Assembly: GCA_903897605.1 (NCBI GenBank)
Contig: CAIUCH010000024.1
Span: forward strand, 1 to 48,765
Reading direction: 5' to 3'
Source of the DNA: an uncultured Alphaproteobacteria bacterium
GTDB lineage: Bacteria; Pseudomonadota; Alphaproteobacteria; Micropepsales; Micropepsaceae
Length of the DNA: 48,765 bases
Positions within the stretch are counted from its first letter, which is position 1, and every line of letters begins with the position of its first letter. This document shows positions 26,049 to 35,344 of the stretch, in pieces. The notes beneath the pieces were generated by a model, which was not told the DNA's origin, ran no database searches, and saw only the letters and a list, made by a program, of their open reading frames with translations. Position numbers and translations under genes: made by a program.

Positions 26049-26789
26049 ATGTCTCAGCTTTCGGGCAAGCGCGTCCTGTTGACCGGGGCACTGGGCACAC
26101 TAGGGCAGGCACAGGCCGCCACCTTTGCAGAGGCAGGCGCCGATATCGTGCTCCTCGACCGTCCGGAACATGCCGCAAAGGGTGCAAAACTCTGTGCGGG
26201 CCTGCGGGGGTCGAGTTATCTTGGGCTCGATCTCAACGACCTGTCGGCGGCCGAAGCGGCCGTGAGATCGCTTGCGGACGCGCGCGGGTTCGACATCCTT
26301 ATCAATAACGCCGCCTTGATCATCAATAAGCCGTTCGAAGCGTTCTCCATCGAGGAATATGAAGACCAAATTCGCGTAAATTCGTCGGCGGCGTTTGCAT
26401 TGGTGAGGGCCGTGGCGCCGGGGATGAAGGCAAAGGGCTACGGCAAGATCATCAATTTTTGTTCGATCACGCTCAACGGGCGTTGGGATGGCTATGTTCC
26501 CTATGTCGCCTCGAAGGGAGCAATGCTGGGTCTCACCAAGTCGCTGGCGCGGGAATTGGGCCCACACGGCATAAGAGTGAACGCGGTTTCACCCGGTGCA
26601 ATCGTATCGGAAGCGGAGGCAAGGGTCTTCGCCGATCGACTGCAAGCCTACAATGACTGGATCATCGAAAATCAATGCCTCAAGGAACGCATCCTTCCCG
26701 AAGCCGTGTCGGACCTGGTGATGTTTTTGGCTTCACCGGCCTCCGACATGATCACCGGCCAGAATATTTGCGCGGATGGCGGCTGGTAG
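26049..26789 (+). CDS. Short-chain dehydrogenase/reductase (classical SDR)
   Basis: This 246-residue NAD(P)-dependent oxidoreductase has a Rossmann fold with TGALGTLGQ (residues 12-20), D37 after strand 2 (favouring NAD over NADP), NNAA (about 86-89) and the catalytic S139-Y152-K156 (the last two within YVASK). The start at 26049 has AAGGAG 7 bp upstream; a TTG 18 bp earlier in frame lacks a site. In this context it could oxidise the free sugar to the lactone used by SMP-30. It could also oxidise the 2-keto-3-deoxy acid made by the dehydratase, as 2-keto-3-deoxy-L-fuconate/rhamnonate 4-dehydrogenases do. It lies 109 bp after the dehydratase gene on the same strand, and convergent with the ParB-like gene. 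Confidence 0.88.
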   Translation: MSQLSGKRVLLTGALGTLGQAQAATFAEAGADIVLLDRPEHAAKGAKLCAGLRGSSYLGLDLNDLSAAEAAVRSLADARGFDILINNAALIINKPFEAFSIEEYEDQIRVNSSAAFALVRAVAPGMKAKGYGKIINFCSITLNGRWDGYVPYVASKGAMLGLTKSLARELGPHGIRVNAVSPGAIVSEAEARVFADRLQAYNDWIIENQCLKERILPEAVSDLVMFLASPASDMITGQNICADGGW

Positions 26790-26860
26790 ATTGCCGGGCC
26801 TTGGCTTTCGGCTCTGGTAAGCGCATCACGTCGTAACTTGGCCAGATGATGCTGACGGAT

Positions 26861-27505
26861 CTAGCCGTCGCTGGGCCCGCACCATCCCGGTAAATATTGC
26901 GCCTCTTTATGCTTTGCAAACTTGAGCGCGCTCTTCAAAGCGCGCCCGAAATCCTCGTCAATCAGCCTGCGCTTAATGCGCCTCCGCAGAAAATCGGCCC
27001 AAAGAAATTCGCTGTAAGGTGTCGTGTCCTTGGCAAATCCGCCCACGCGCCGCAGCTCGCCCGCAAGCGAACGATAAGGGTCATCCTGGAGGCGATCGAC
27101 GCGCCGGGGAATGGCTTCATAAGAGCGCCGCACGCCCTTTCGGTCGAACGGGTGCATCCAGTTGTGCTGGTCCAGCACGAACCAAAAAGTCTCGGTATCG
27201 AGTTGAGACAGATCGGCCACGACCGTAACATAAACCTCCGCCAACCCTTCCTGCTGCAGTGCCAAAGCCAGATGATGATGATCGAGGATGTAATGCCTGC
27301 CCGCAGGCCCCAAAATCACCGGAATGAGGTGCTTTTGCAGAAACGCGATCCGCTCCTCTATGGTACCCTCGCCTTTCCATCGCTTACGCCGCGCATGAAC
27401 TTCTCGCATCCCGACAGTAATTTGGGTCGGTCTGAGGGCGGCAATCGGAACCGGCTTTAGGATCAGCTCTCGCGCATTGCTGACAGGAGGATCTTTTGAG
27501 GTCAT
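26861..27505 (-). CDS. ParB-like protein (ParBc_2 type)
   Basis: The 214-residue protein matches the stand-alone ParB-like family PF08857. It has a short ParB/sulfiredoxin-type core with MREVHARRKRW and the histidine-rich YILDHHHLALALQQEGL, followed by a basic helical C-terminus (FLRRRIKRRLIDEDFG). The start at 27505 is preceded by AAGGA, 8 bp away; upstream in-frame sequence to 27673 overlaps the divergent SulP gene and lacks coding character. It lacks the helix-turn-helix and dimerisation domains of chromosome-partitioning ParB, and no parA or parS is nearby, so a segregation role is unlikely. The function of this family is not established to my knowledge. Confidence 0.8.
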   Translation of the reverse strand: MTSKDPPVSNARELILKPVPIAALRPTQITVGMREVHARRKRWKGEGTIEERIAFLQKHLIPVILGPAGRHYILDHHHLALALQQEGLAEVYVTVVADLSQLDTETFWFVLDQHNWMHPFDRKGVRRSYEAIPRRVDRLQDDPYRSLAGELRRVGGFAKDTTPYSEFLWADFLRRRIKRRLIDEDFGRALKSALKFAKHKEAQYLPGWCGPSDG

Positions 27506-27589
27506 CACAGATTCCTTCGGCGCGGAATTCGCCTCGGCGGCTGGAACAAATTGTAATATCAAAGCGTCTGGGCGAACAAGGCTCGCAAC

Positions 27590-29290
27590 ATGACCGATAA
27601 TCAAGCGCAATCCTCTTTGAGACAACGCAATTGGAGCGACATGCTCCCACCGCGTTTCCAGGATACCGGGCATGATCTCATTGCCGCTCTCGCTTTGGCC
27701 GCGGTGGCAATACCCGAGCAGATAGCGACCGCAAGATTGGCGGGCGCCCCGCCCACGGTCGGACTTTTGGTGTTTATTGCCGGATCACTCGGTTTTTTCC
27801 TGCTTGGCTCAAACCGCTACCTATCTGTTGGCGCCGATTCCACGATCGCCCCAATATTCGCCAGCGGCCTTGTCATGCTCGGTGCATATGGGTCACCCCA
27901 TTACCTGACACTCGCCACCGTTTTGGCGTTGCTTGTCGGCTTAATCGTGGCCATCGGCGGCGCTTTGCGCTTGGGATGGATTGCGCGATTGCTCTCTGTG
28001 CCGGTGATTACAGGATTTCTTGCCGGCATTGCCATTCATATTGTCGTATCCCAGCTCCCCGCCCTGATGGGAATTTCCAACACCCATGGCGATATTCTCA
28101 ATACGCTGTCGAATATTGCCAAAAACATCCTCAACCCCAATCCCTTCACCCTTGGAATCGGACTGGCCGTGTTCCTGATAATTTATGGGAGCGAGAGGAT
28201 CGACATTCGATTGCCTGGGGCCCTTTTCGCCATGATCCTGGCGACGATTTGCGTACAAATGTTCGGCTTGGCCGGCAAAGGCGTTGCTGTTCTTGGCGCG
28301 GTCCAATCAGCCGGGATTCAGACATCCCTGCCCCACATCACGCTTTCGGAAATTGGCGAGCTCCTTCCAATTGCCCTGATTGTTTCGCTTGTGGTTGTGA
28401 TCCAAACAGCCGCGACTGCTCGGTCATTCCAGGCCGGCATCGACACGGGCGATCTGAATCGGGACCTTATTGGGGTTGGTTTCGGAAATGTCTTGAGCGG
28501 CATCTTTGGCGGCTTTCCCGCCAACAGCAGTCCACCACGAACTGCAATCGTCAGCGAGAGCGGCGGCAAGTCCCGGTTTGCGGGCTTCTGCGCTTGCGTC
28601 GTCGTCGCGGCGTTTCTCCTCTTTGGTCTGCGTCTTCTCGCGAATGTACCCGAAGCTGCTCTGGCTGGGCTTTTGCTATTTGTCGCGCAGCGTATCTTTC
28701 GCTTCGGCACGATAAGGAAGATCGCGGCCGAGAGTCATTTCGAGTTTGTCCTGCTCGTCGCCACGGCCGCCGCAATTGTCGTCACGCCGATTGAGACCGG
28801 CGTGGGCATCGGTGTGGTTTTGTCGCTGCTGCATGGGGTATGGACGATTGCCCAGACACGGGCGATCGAATTCGGAAAATTGCCCGGGTCCACGGTCTGG
28901 TGGCCGGTAAGCGCGACTTTTGCGGGCGAAAAGCGCGCCGGGGTGGTTGTGGTGGGATTTCAAGCTCCTCTGTTCTTCCTCAATGCGGAAACGTTTCGAA
29001 GATCCTTGAATCAGGTCGTCCATTGCGCGGCGCCGGCGGCACACACAATCATCTTGGAGGCCGGCAACATTGTCGAACTGGATTTTAGTGGAGCTCAAAC
29101 ACTGGGCAGTGTCATTCGCTTTTGGACGGATCAAGGCGTGAATTTCTATGTCGCGCGCCTGGAATCTGTTCGCGCCCAGCAAGCATTTGAGAGATTCGGG
29201 ATTCTCTCACTCCTCGGACAGGAGCGCGTTTTTCACAGCGTGAATGACATCATCAAGCTTCTGGAATCGAGCGAGCGCCCATCCCCATGA
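27590..29290 (+). CDS. SulP family anion permease with STAS domain
   Basis: This 566-residue inner-membrane transporter of the SulP/SLC26 family has about 12-14 helices over residues 25-430. It includes ALALAAVAIPEQIATARLAG at the start and GFLAGIAIHIVV in the middle. FGGFPANSSPPRTAI corresponds to the conserved region before TM9. A cytoplasmic STAS domain follows (about 455-555, with ILEAGNIVELDFSGAQTL). Substrates in this family range from sulfate to bicarbonate and dicarboxylates, and the sequence does not settle which. It is transcribed divergently from the ParB-like gene with 84 bp between, and has a weak AAGG ribosome site. Confidence 0.92.
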   Translation: MTDNQAQSSLRQRNWSDMLPPRFQDTGHDLIAALALAAVAIPEQIATARLAGAPPTVGLLVFIAGSLGFFLLGSNRYLSVGADSTIAPIFASGLVMLGAYGSPHYLTLATVLALLVGLIVAIGGALRLGWIARLLSVPVITGFLAGIAIHIVVSQLPALMGISNTHGDILNTLSNIAKNILNPNPFTLGIGLAVFLIIYGSERIDIRLPGALFAMILATICVQMFGLAGKGVAVLGAVQSAGIQTSLPHITLSEIGELLPIALIVSLVVVIQTAATARSFQAGIDTGDLNRDLIGVGFGNVLSGIFGGFPANSSPPRTAIVSESGGKSRFAGFCACVVVAAFLLFGLRLLANVPEAALAGLLLFVAQRIFRFGTIRKIAAESHFEFVLLVATAAAIVVTPIETGVGIGVVLSLLHGVWTIAQTRAIEFGKLPGSTVWWPVSATFAGEKRAGVVVVGFQAPLFFLNAETFRRSLNQVVHCAAPAAHTIILEAGNIVELDFSGAQTLGSVIRFWTDQGVNFYVARLESVRAQQAFERFGILSLLGQERVFHSVNDIIKLLESSERPSP

Positions 29291-29327
29291 CGGTCCATGC
29301 ATGCGTTCTCGCACATGACAGCGTCCG

Positions 29328-29353
29328 GCGGTTTTCGCCCAAAATCGAACCGC
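29328..29353 (+). terminator. Hairpin after SulP gene
   Basis: GCGGTT (29328-29333) pairs with AACCGC (29348-29353), 38 bp after the SulP stop; the loop is long (14 bases) and only a loosely T-rich stretch follows. It may end the SulP transcript before the TetR operon. Confidence 0.3.
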
Positions 29354-29431
29354 GCATCCTCTTCTGCGACCGAGCAAACGGTAATGGGCCAATGGAAATT
29401 ATCTCTTGATATCAATGTATTGCATTTCTTG

Positions 29432-29459
29432 TTGAAATAACTGACCAGTCAGTTATTAG
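29432..29459 (+). promoter_or_regulatory. Promoter of the TetR-HlyD-ABC operon
   Basis: TTGAAA (29432-29437) and TATTAG (29454-29459) are 16 bp apart. Transcription would start about 7 bp after the -10, at or next to the ATG at 29467, which has no Shine-Dalgarno sequence. A leaderless mRNA is therefore likely. The operator occupies the spacer. Confidence 0.5.
29436..29457. promoter_or_regulatory. 22-bp palindromic TetR operator
   Basis: AATAACTGAC and GTCAGTTATT are perfect 10-bp inverted arms around CA, ending 9 bp before the regulator start codon. The position between -35 and -10 is ideal for repression by the TetR protein encoded immediately downstream. Confidence 0.8.
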
Positions 29460-29466
29460 TAACTAT

Positions 29467-30099
29467 ATGAAGCCGATCCGCTGGCAGCGCCGCAAAGATG
29501 CCCGCGTCCCAGAGATCCTGGACGCGGCCTTGGCCTGCTTCGCCGAAAGGGGGTTCGCGGGCACCCGCATGGACGACATCGCCGCCCGCGCGGGCATCAC
29601 CAAGGGCACCATCTATCTTTATTTCGAAAGCAAGGACGCGGTGTTCAAGGCGTTGGCCCGTCAATCGATTGGGGTACAACTCCAAGGCGTCAAGGCGCAT
29701 CTAAACGGCTTCGAAGGCTCCAGCGCCGATCTGCTGCGCTTCGTCATCGGCACCATTGGCAGATTTGCCAGTATCAGCGATCGCGTGACGGTGGCCAAAA
29801 TATTGTTGGCGGAAGCGGGCAATTTTCCCGACCTCGCCGAATTCTGGCGGCGCGAGATTGTCGATCAGGGCATCGCCATTTTTGGGACCATTGTGCGGCG
29901 CGGTGTTGCGCGAGGCGAATTCCGCGATGTTCCACCAGAACACGCCGCCCGTCTGTGCATCGCGCCGGTGTTGGTGCTGATTCTGTGGCGAACGATCTTC
30001 GCCCAGTTCGATGAAAAGCCATACGACTATGCCGGGCTGATCGACACCCATCTCAATGTCTTGCTCAAGGGCCTTGCCGCCGAGGAAGCGAAGCAATGA
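29467..30099 (+). CDS. TetR-family repressor
   Basis: This 210-residue regulator has a three-helix DNA-binding domain at about 12-62. The recognition part is MDDIAARAGITKGTIYLYFESKD, very typical of TetR. A helical ligand-binding and dimerisation domain fills the rest. It is the first gene of a four-gene operon. Its stop overlaps the next start by 4 bp, and a 22-bp palindrome lies directly upstream, so it most likely represses the exporter and releases DNA when an exported compound binds. The C-terminal segment with PPEHAARLCIAPVLVLILW resembles AcrR-type C-terminal domains. Confidence 0.93.
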   Translation: MKPIRWQRRKDARVPEILDAALACFAERGFAGTRMDDIAARAGITKGTIYLYFESKDAVFKALARQSIGVQLQGVKAHLNGFEGSSADLLRFVIGTIGRFASISDRVTVAKILLAEAGNFPDLAEFWRREIVDQGIAIFGTIVRRGVARGEFRDVPPEHAARLCIAPVLVLILWRTIFAQFDEKPYDYAGLIDTHLNVLLKGLAAEEAKQ

Positions 30100-30923
30100 A
30101 AAAACTTCTGTTGTTGCTGCCGCTTCTGCTCTGCGCCTGTACGGAGAAAAAAGACGATGGCTGGTTGGGGTATGGCGAAGGCGACAACGCCTTCATCTCT
30201 GCGCCCCAGCCGGGCTGGGTAACCAGCATGAAGGTGCAGCGCGGCCAGGTCGTGCATCGCGGCGATCTTCTGTTCGTGCTGGACGACACCCGCGAGACCG
30301 CCAGCCGCGACCAGGCAGCCGCCGCGCTCACCCAGGCCAAAGCCAGCCTGGCGCAGGAACAATCCAACCTCGCCTTTACCCGCACCGAACTTAACCGTCA
30401 GAACGGATTGGCTCGCGACAATGCCGGCACCCCCGCCCAGCGCGACCAGGCCCAGGCCAATTATCAGCAGTCGTCGGCACGCATCGCCCAGTTGCAGGCG
30501 CAGATCGTCCAGATGCAGGCTGCCCTGGCCAACGCCGCCTATGGCCTGTCACAGCGCGCAGTGGTGGCCCAGACCGACGGGCCAGTGCAGGATATTTATT
30601 TCCGGGAGGGCGAATATGTCGCCGCTTCGACGCCGGTGCTGTCGATCCTGCCGCCGGCCAATATCTTCGTCCGCTTCTTCGTGCCGGAAACCCAACTCGC
30701 CAAGATCCATCTCGGCCAAACGGTGAATATCTCCTGCGATGGCTGCAAGCCGATCACTGCCAGGATCAGCTTCATCGCTGCCCAGGAGGAATTCACGCCG
30801 CCGGTGATCTTCAGCGTGGAAAATCGCGAAAAGCTGGTGTTCAAGCTGGAAGCACGTGCGCCTGGCGGACTGAGGCTCAATCCCGGCCAGCCGGTGGAAG
30901 TGCGCCCCGCAGCGGCGTCATGA
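30096..30923 (+). CDS. HlyD-family periplasmic adaptor lipoprotein
   Basis: This 275-residue membrane fusion protein has a lipobox (LLLCAC), with the acylated Cys probably at position 15. The biotinyl-lipoyl-like halves are at about 33-65 (ISAPQPGWVTSMKVQRGQVV) and 160-190 (VVAQTDGPVQDIYFREGEYV). An alpha-helical coiled-coil hairpin lies between (about 70-155), and a beta-barrel follows. It resembles YbhG-type adaptors that pair with ABC exporters. It overlaps the TetR stop (ATGA) and the ATPase start, showing tight coupling. A TolC-type outer-membrane channel would be needed and is not encoded in the window. Confidence 0.9.
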   Translation: MKKLLLLLPLLLCACTEKKDDGWLGYGEGDNAFISAPQPGWVTSMKVQRGQVVHRGDLLFVLDDTRETASRDQAAAALTQAKASLAQEQSNLAFTRTELNRQNGLARDNAGTPAQRDQAQANYQQSSARIAQLQAQIVQMQAALANAAYGLSQRAVVAQTDGPVQDIYFREGEYVAASTPVLSILPPANIFVRFFVPETQLAKIHLGQTVNISCDGCKPITARISFIAAQEEFTPPVIFSVENREKLVFKLEARAPGGLRLNPGQPVEVRPAAAS

Positions 30924-31852
30924 CACAAGCCAGGACCAGATCCGCCGAACTCGCCATCGACGTCAAAGGCCTGACCAAGATATTCGGCCGCAAGGTGGCA
31001 GTCGATCACATCGACATAGCCGTGCCGCAAGGCGAAGTGTGGGGCTTTTTGGGTCCCAACGGCTCGGGCAAGACCACCACCATCCGCATGCTGTGCGGTC
31101 TATTGAATGTCGATGACGGGCATGGCACCTGCCTGGGCCTCGACATCCGTTCCCAATCCGAAGCAATCAAGCGCCAGGTCGGCTACATGACCCAGCGATT
31201 CAGTTTCTGGGAGGATCTGTCGATCCGCGAGAATCTGGAGTTCGTGGCACGGCTCTATCAACTGGCGGACCGCAAGACGAAAGTCGATCGGACTCTGGAT
31301 AGGCTGGGACTGGTCAAGCGCCAGAAGCAGCTAGCGGGCGAGCTGTCCGGCGGCTGGAAACAGCGCATGGCGCTGGCGGCCTGCATGCTGCACGATCCCA
31401 GATTGTTGCTGCTGGACGAGCCTACCGCCGGCGTCGATCCCAAGGCGCGGCGCGACTTCTGGGAACAGATCCATGCTCTCAGCGAGGAAGGCCTCACGGT
31501 TCTGGTTTCCACACATTACATGGACGAAGCCGAACGCTGCGACCGCATCGCCTATATCCTGAACGGCAAGCTGGTCACGCAAGGCACGGTGCCCGAAGTG
31601 ATCGCGCAATCTGGACTTGTCACCTTTGTGCTGGAGGGCGCACAGGTGCGTCATCTGCTGGGCGACCTGGAAAACAAACCCGGCGTCGACTATGTCGGCT
31701 TCTTTGGCGCGGCACTGCACGTCAGCGGGCAGGACCGCGCGGCGCTGGAACAGACCATCGCCCCCTACCGCCACCGCCAAGGCATCCGGGTCGCCGAAAC
31801 CCCGCCCAATCTCGAAGACGTCTTCATCCATTTGCAGGAGGAAGCGAAATGA
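30920..31852 (+). CDS. ABC exporter ATP-binding protein (YbhF/CcmA type)
   Basis: This 310-residue ATPase has one nucleotide-binding domain. The Walker A motif is GPNGSGKTT, the signature is LSGGWKQRM, the Walker B is LLLLDEPTAGVDP and the switch His lies in VSTHYMDEAERCD. A C-terminal region of about 80 residues (TFVLEGAQVRHLLGDL onward) is typical of drug/polymer exporters of the DrrA/CcmA group. YbhF of E. coli has two such domains; here there is only one, so two copies must pair. The start overlaps the adaptor stop, and the stop overlaps the permease start. Confidence 0.94.
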   Translation: MTQARTRSAELAIDVKGLTKIFGRKVAVDHIDIAVPQGEVWGFLGPNGSGKTTTIRMLCGLLNVDDGHGTCLGLDIRSQSEAIKRQVGYMTQRFSFWEDLSIRENLEFVARLYQLADRKTKVDRTLDRLGLVKRQKQLAGELSGGWKQRMALAACMLHDPRLLLLDEPTAGVDPKARRDFWEQIHALSEEGLTVLVSTHYMDEAERCDRIAYILNGKLVTQGTVPEVIAQSGLVTFVLEGAQVRHLLGDLENKPGVDYVGFFGAALHVSGQDRAALEQTIAPYRHRQGIRVAETPPNLEDVFIHLQEEAK

Positions 31853-32979
31853 ATTTCTCGCTGGCGCGCATCTACGCGATCCTGGTGAAGGAATTTCTGC
31901 AGATGCGGCGCGACCGCCTCACGCTGGGCATGATCCTGGGCGTGCCCCTGATGCAGCTTTTCCTATTCGGCTTCGCCATCAATTTCAATCCCAAGGCGCT
32001 GCCGACGGCGGTGTCGGTGGACGATCCTGGCACCTTCGCCCGCTCGGTGGTCGCAGCCTTGCGCAATTCCAGCTATTTCGACGTCAGGATCGAGACCAAT
32101 TCGCCGCAAAAGGCCCGCCAAATGCTGCAGCAGGGACAGGTCCTGTTCGTGGTCGAGATTCCGGTCAATTTCACCCGCGACATCGTGCGAGGCGCAAGAC
32201 CGGACCTTTTGGTCGAAGCCGACGCCACCGATCCGGCCGCAAGCGGCTTTGCCCTCAGCGCAATCAACGGGCTGGTCGCCAACGCACTGCGCGACGATCT
32301 GAACGGTCCTCTGACGGTGCGCGCGCAAGGTCCGCCGCCATTCAACACCGTCACCCATCTTCTCTACAATCCGGAATCCAATACCCAATATTCCATCATT
32401 CCCGGATTGCTAGCGGTCATTCTAACCATGACCATGGTGCTGATGACGTGTCTGGCCCTGACGCGGGAGCGCGAGCGCGGCACCTATGAAAATCTCCTGG
32501 CCATGCCCGCAACGCCAGTCGAGATCATGATCGGCAAGATCGCGCCCAACATCGCCATCGGCGCAGTGCAGAGCACCATCATTCTCCTGATGGCCCGATA
32601 TGTCTTCGCCGTTCCCATGATCGGCTCGCTGGCGCTTCTGGCGCTGGCGTTGACGATCTATATCATCGCCAATCTGGCGGTCGGCTATACCTTTTCGACC
32701 CTGGCGGAAAACCAGCTGCAGGCCATGCAGATGACAATGTTCTTCCTCTTGCCCGCCATTCTTCTATCGGGATTCGCCTTTCCTTTTGCCGGCATGCCGC
32801 TTTGGGCGCAAGATATCGGCGAAGTGCTGCCGGCGACGCATTTCCTGCGCATCGTGCGTGGCATCTTGCTGAAAGACAGTGGCGCGCCAGAAATATGGTC
32901 AGACCTGTGGCCATTGCTATTGTTCACTTTGGCCGCGGGCAGTCTTGCCCTCGCTCGCTTCCGCCGTACGCTAGACTGA
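31849..32979 (+). CDS. ABC-2 type exporter permease (YbhS/YbhR type)
   Basis: This 376-residue permease has TM1 near residues 20-45 (MILGVPLMQLFLFGFAINF), a long extracytoplasmic domain (about 50-175) and five further helices after residue 180. The family signature LTRERERGTYENLLAMPATPVEIMIGK is present. It is the last gene of the TetR operon and the only permease, so the complex probably uses a homodimer where YbhFSR uses a YbhS/YbhR pair. The exported compound is unknown; TetR control suggests a drug, dye or bile-like stressor. It converges on malate synthase with 75 bp between. Confidence 0.92.
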   Translation: MNFSLARIYAILVKEFLQMRRDRLTLGMILGVPLMQLFLFGFAINFNPKALPTAVSVDDPGTFARSVVAALRNSSYFDVRIETNSPQKARQMLQQGQVLFVVEIPVNFTRDIVRGARPDLLVEADATDPAASGFALSAINGLVANALRDDLNGPLTVRAQGPPPFNTVTHLLYNPESNTQYSIIPGLLAVILTMTMVLMTCLALTRERERGTYENLLAMPATPVEIMIGKIAPNIAIGAVQSTIILLMARYVFAVPMIGSLALLALALTIYIIANLAVGYTFSTLAENQLQAMQMTMFFLLPAILLSGFAFPFAGMPLWAQDIGEVLPATHFLRIVRGILLKDSGAPEIWSDLWPLLLFTLAAGSLALARFRRTLD

Positions 32980-33054
32980 TCGATCGATGATTCAAATCGC
33001 TATCGATCTCAAACCAATTTCCGCTTGCCCAACAGAGGGCCGATCGCGCGAATA

Positions 33055-35187
33055 TCAGTTGTTTTTCACGCGCGCGCGGAAACCGTGAAGCAACGGCTCG
33101 GTATAACCGTTCGGCTGATCGGCGCCCTGGAAAATCAGGGCCCGCGCGGCACGAAAGGCCAAGCTTTCCTTTTCTCGGCCCGCCATCGGTCGGTAGCCGG
33201 GATCGCCGGCATTTTGCGCATCCACTTTCGCCGCCATGCGGGACAGGGCCGCGTCCACCTCGGCAGGCGTGCAAACGCCATGTGCGAGCCAGTTGGCCAG
33301 AAGTTGTGAGGAAATGCGCAGCGTCGCCCTGTCTTCCATCAAGCCGACATCATGAATATCGGGGACCTTCGAGCAGCCGACACCCTGGTCGACCCAGCGC
33401 ACCACATAGCCCAAAATGCCTTGGGCGTTGTTGTCCAGCTCTTCGCAAATTTCGGCATCGCTCCAGTTGCGCTCCGCGAGCGGGAGCGTCAGCAAGGCAT
33501 CCAGTGACGGCGGCGCCTCGCCCGCCAATTCCTTCTGGCGGGCAAAAACATCGACATCGTGATAATGCGTGGCATGCAGGGTGGCCGCCGTCGGCGATGG
33601 TACCCAGGCGGTGTTGGCGCCGGATTTGGGATGGGCGATCTTCTGCGCCAGCATGTCGGCCATGCGATCGGGCATTGCCCACATGCCTTTCCCGATCTGC
33701 GCCCTTCCGGAAAATCCGCAGGCCAGCCCGATCCGCACATTGCGGTCTTCATAGGCTTTCAGCCAGAGGCTGTTCCGCATTTCGCCTTTGCGGATCATCG
33801 CCCCTGCCCGCATTGATGTGTGAATCTCATCGCCCGTGCGGTCCAGGAAACCGGTGTTGATAAAGATGACGCGGTCGCGCACCGCGGCGATCGTGGCGGC
33901 GAGATTGGCCGAGGTCCGGCGCTCCTCGTCCATCACGCCGACTTTTATCGTGTGGCGATCGAGCCCCAAAAGATCCTCGACCGCGTCAAATAAGCGATTG
34001 GTGAAGGCCGCCTCTTCCGGGCCGTGCATCTTGGGCTTGACGATGTAGATCGAGCCCGCGCGGCTGTTGATAAAGCGTCCTTGCCGCTTCAAATCACGCA
34101 GCCCGATCAGGCTGGTAACGACGGCATCGAGAATGCCTTCCGGCGCTTCGCCGCCATCGGCGAGGCGGAGGGCTGGCGTGGTCATCAGGTGTCCGACATT
34201 TCGGATCAATACCAGGCTGCGCCCCGGCAACGTGACCGTATCGCCGCTGGGACTTGTATATTTACGGTCCGCGGACAATTTGCGCGTCAACGCTTTGCCG
34301 CCTTTTTCAAAATGGGCTTCGAGCTCCCCCACCATCAATCCCAGCCAGTTGGCGTAGGCGGCGACTTTGTCAGCTCCGTCGATCGCGGCAATGCTATCCT
34401 CCAGATCGGCGATGGTCGTGACCGCCGATTCCAGGACGATATCGGCCACACCAGCCCTGTCCGCCGCGCCAATGGGGTGGGCACGATCGATCACCAGTTC
34501 GATATGCAAGCCGTGATGGCGGAACAGGATTGCGGAAGGCGCTTTCGGGTCACCTCGATAGCCGGCGAAACAAGCGGGATCAAAGAGCGCCGGCAACAAA
34601 GATCCTGCCTCCACGCGGTAGGCGGCGATATCGGCGTGCTTGCCCGAGGCCAAGGGCACGGCGCGATCCAGGAAGGCTTTGGCCCAGCCAATCACATTCA
34701 CGCCGCGTTCGGGGTCATAGCCGCGGCCCGATGGCTGTCCTGCTATGGCGTCGGTACCGTAAAGCGCGTCATAGAGACTTCCCCAACGCGCATTGGCGGC
34801 GTTGAGCAGAAACCGCGCATTCATGATCGGCACCACCAGCTGCGGACCAGCCACCACGGACAGTTCCTCATCCACATTCGTGACACCGATTTCGAAGGAG
34901 GATGGCTCGGGCGCGAGATAGCCGATGGCGTGCAAAAAATCCCGATACGCTCTGGAATCATGCGGTTGCCCGCGCCTTGCGTCATGCCAGGAATCGATCT
35001 CGGCCTGCAGGCGATCGCGCTTCTGCAAGAGCGCCTTGTTCTCGGGAGCCAGGCCGGCGAACAATTTCGCGACGCCCTGCCAGAACAGATTCGCGGATAA
35101 GCCAGTGCCGGGCAATGCCCATTCTTCCAGAAAACGTGCCAGCGGTTCGGCGACCTTGAGGCCCGCGCGGTCAAGAAAATGATCCAT
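33055..35187 (-). CDS. glcB: Malate synthase G
   Basis: This 710-residue TIM-barrel enzyme condenses glyoxylate with acetyl-CoA to malate. The length fits the G isoform (about 720) and not the shorter A form. Typical segments are [25 protein letters not shown], the metal/active-site stretch after [19 protein letters not shown], and [33 protein letters not shown] near residues 110-145. I start at 35187 because AGGGG lies about 5 bp upstream; the frame continues to 35238 without support. No isocitrate lyase or glycolate oxidase gene is in the window, so its glyoxylate must come from elsewhere. It lies 157 bp downstream of the amino-acid ABC importer genes on the same strand. Confidence 0.95.
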   Translation of the reverse strand: MDHFLDRAGLKVAEPLARFLEEWALPGTGLSANLFWQGVAKLFAGLAPENKALLQKRDRLQAEIDSWHDARRGQPHDSRAYRDFLHAIGYLAPEPSSFEIGVTNVDEELSVVAGPQLVVPIMNARFLLNAANARWGSLYDALYGTDAIAGQPSGRGYDPERGVNVIGWAKAFLDRAVPLASGKHADIAAYRVEAGSLLPALFDPACFAGYRGDPKAPSAILFRHHGLHIELVIDRAHPIGAADRAGVADIVLESAVTTIADLEDSIAAIDGADKVAAYANWLGLMVGELEAHFEKGGKALTRKLSADRKYTSPSGDTVTLPGRSLVLIRNVGHLMTTPALRLADGGEAPEGILDAVVTSLIGLRDLKRQGRFINSRAGSIYIVKPKMHGPEEAAFTNRLFDAVEDLLGLDRHTIKVGVMDEERRTSANLAATIAAVRDRVIFINTGFLDRTGDEIHTSMRAGAMIRKGEMRNSLWLKAYEDRNVRIGLACGFSGRAQIGKGMWAMPDRMADMLAQKIAHPKSGANTAWVPSPTAATLHATHYHDVDVFARQKELAGEAPPSLDALLTLPLAERNWSDAEICEELDNNAQGILGYVVRWVDQGVGCSKVPDIHDVGLMEDRATLRISSQLLANWLAHGVCTPAEVDAALSRMAAKVDAQNAGDPGYRPMAGREKESLAFRAARALIFQGADQPNGYTEPLLHGFRARVKNN

Positions 35188-35344
35188 GGTCACCCCTGCG
35201 CCTTCAATCCAGCGGCCGCAATGCCGGCAAGCACCCAAGCCGCTTCATTGTTGGATATGCAGCCCCCCGGTCCAATATCGCGGCTTTCCATTGCATAACA
35301 CAAATCGTCCCTTGGCAGACTCCGGATTTCTGATTCATCGATCG

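Noticed and set aside
27506..27673. Longer N-terminus for the ParB-like protein
   Set aside because: It would overlap the divergent SulP gene and lacks a ribosome site; the ATG at 27505 has AAGGA at good spacing.
34024..35100. 358-codon open frame antisense to malate synthase G
   Set aside because: Lies fully within a conserved essential enzyme and has atypical composition and no motif.
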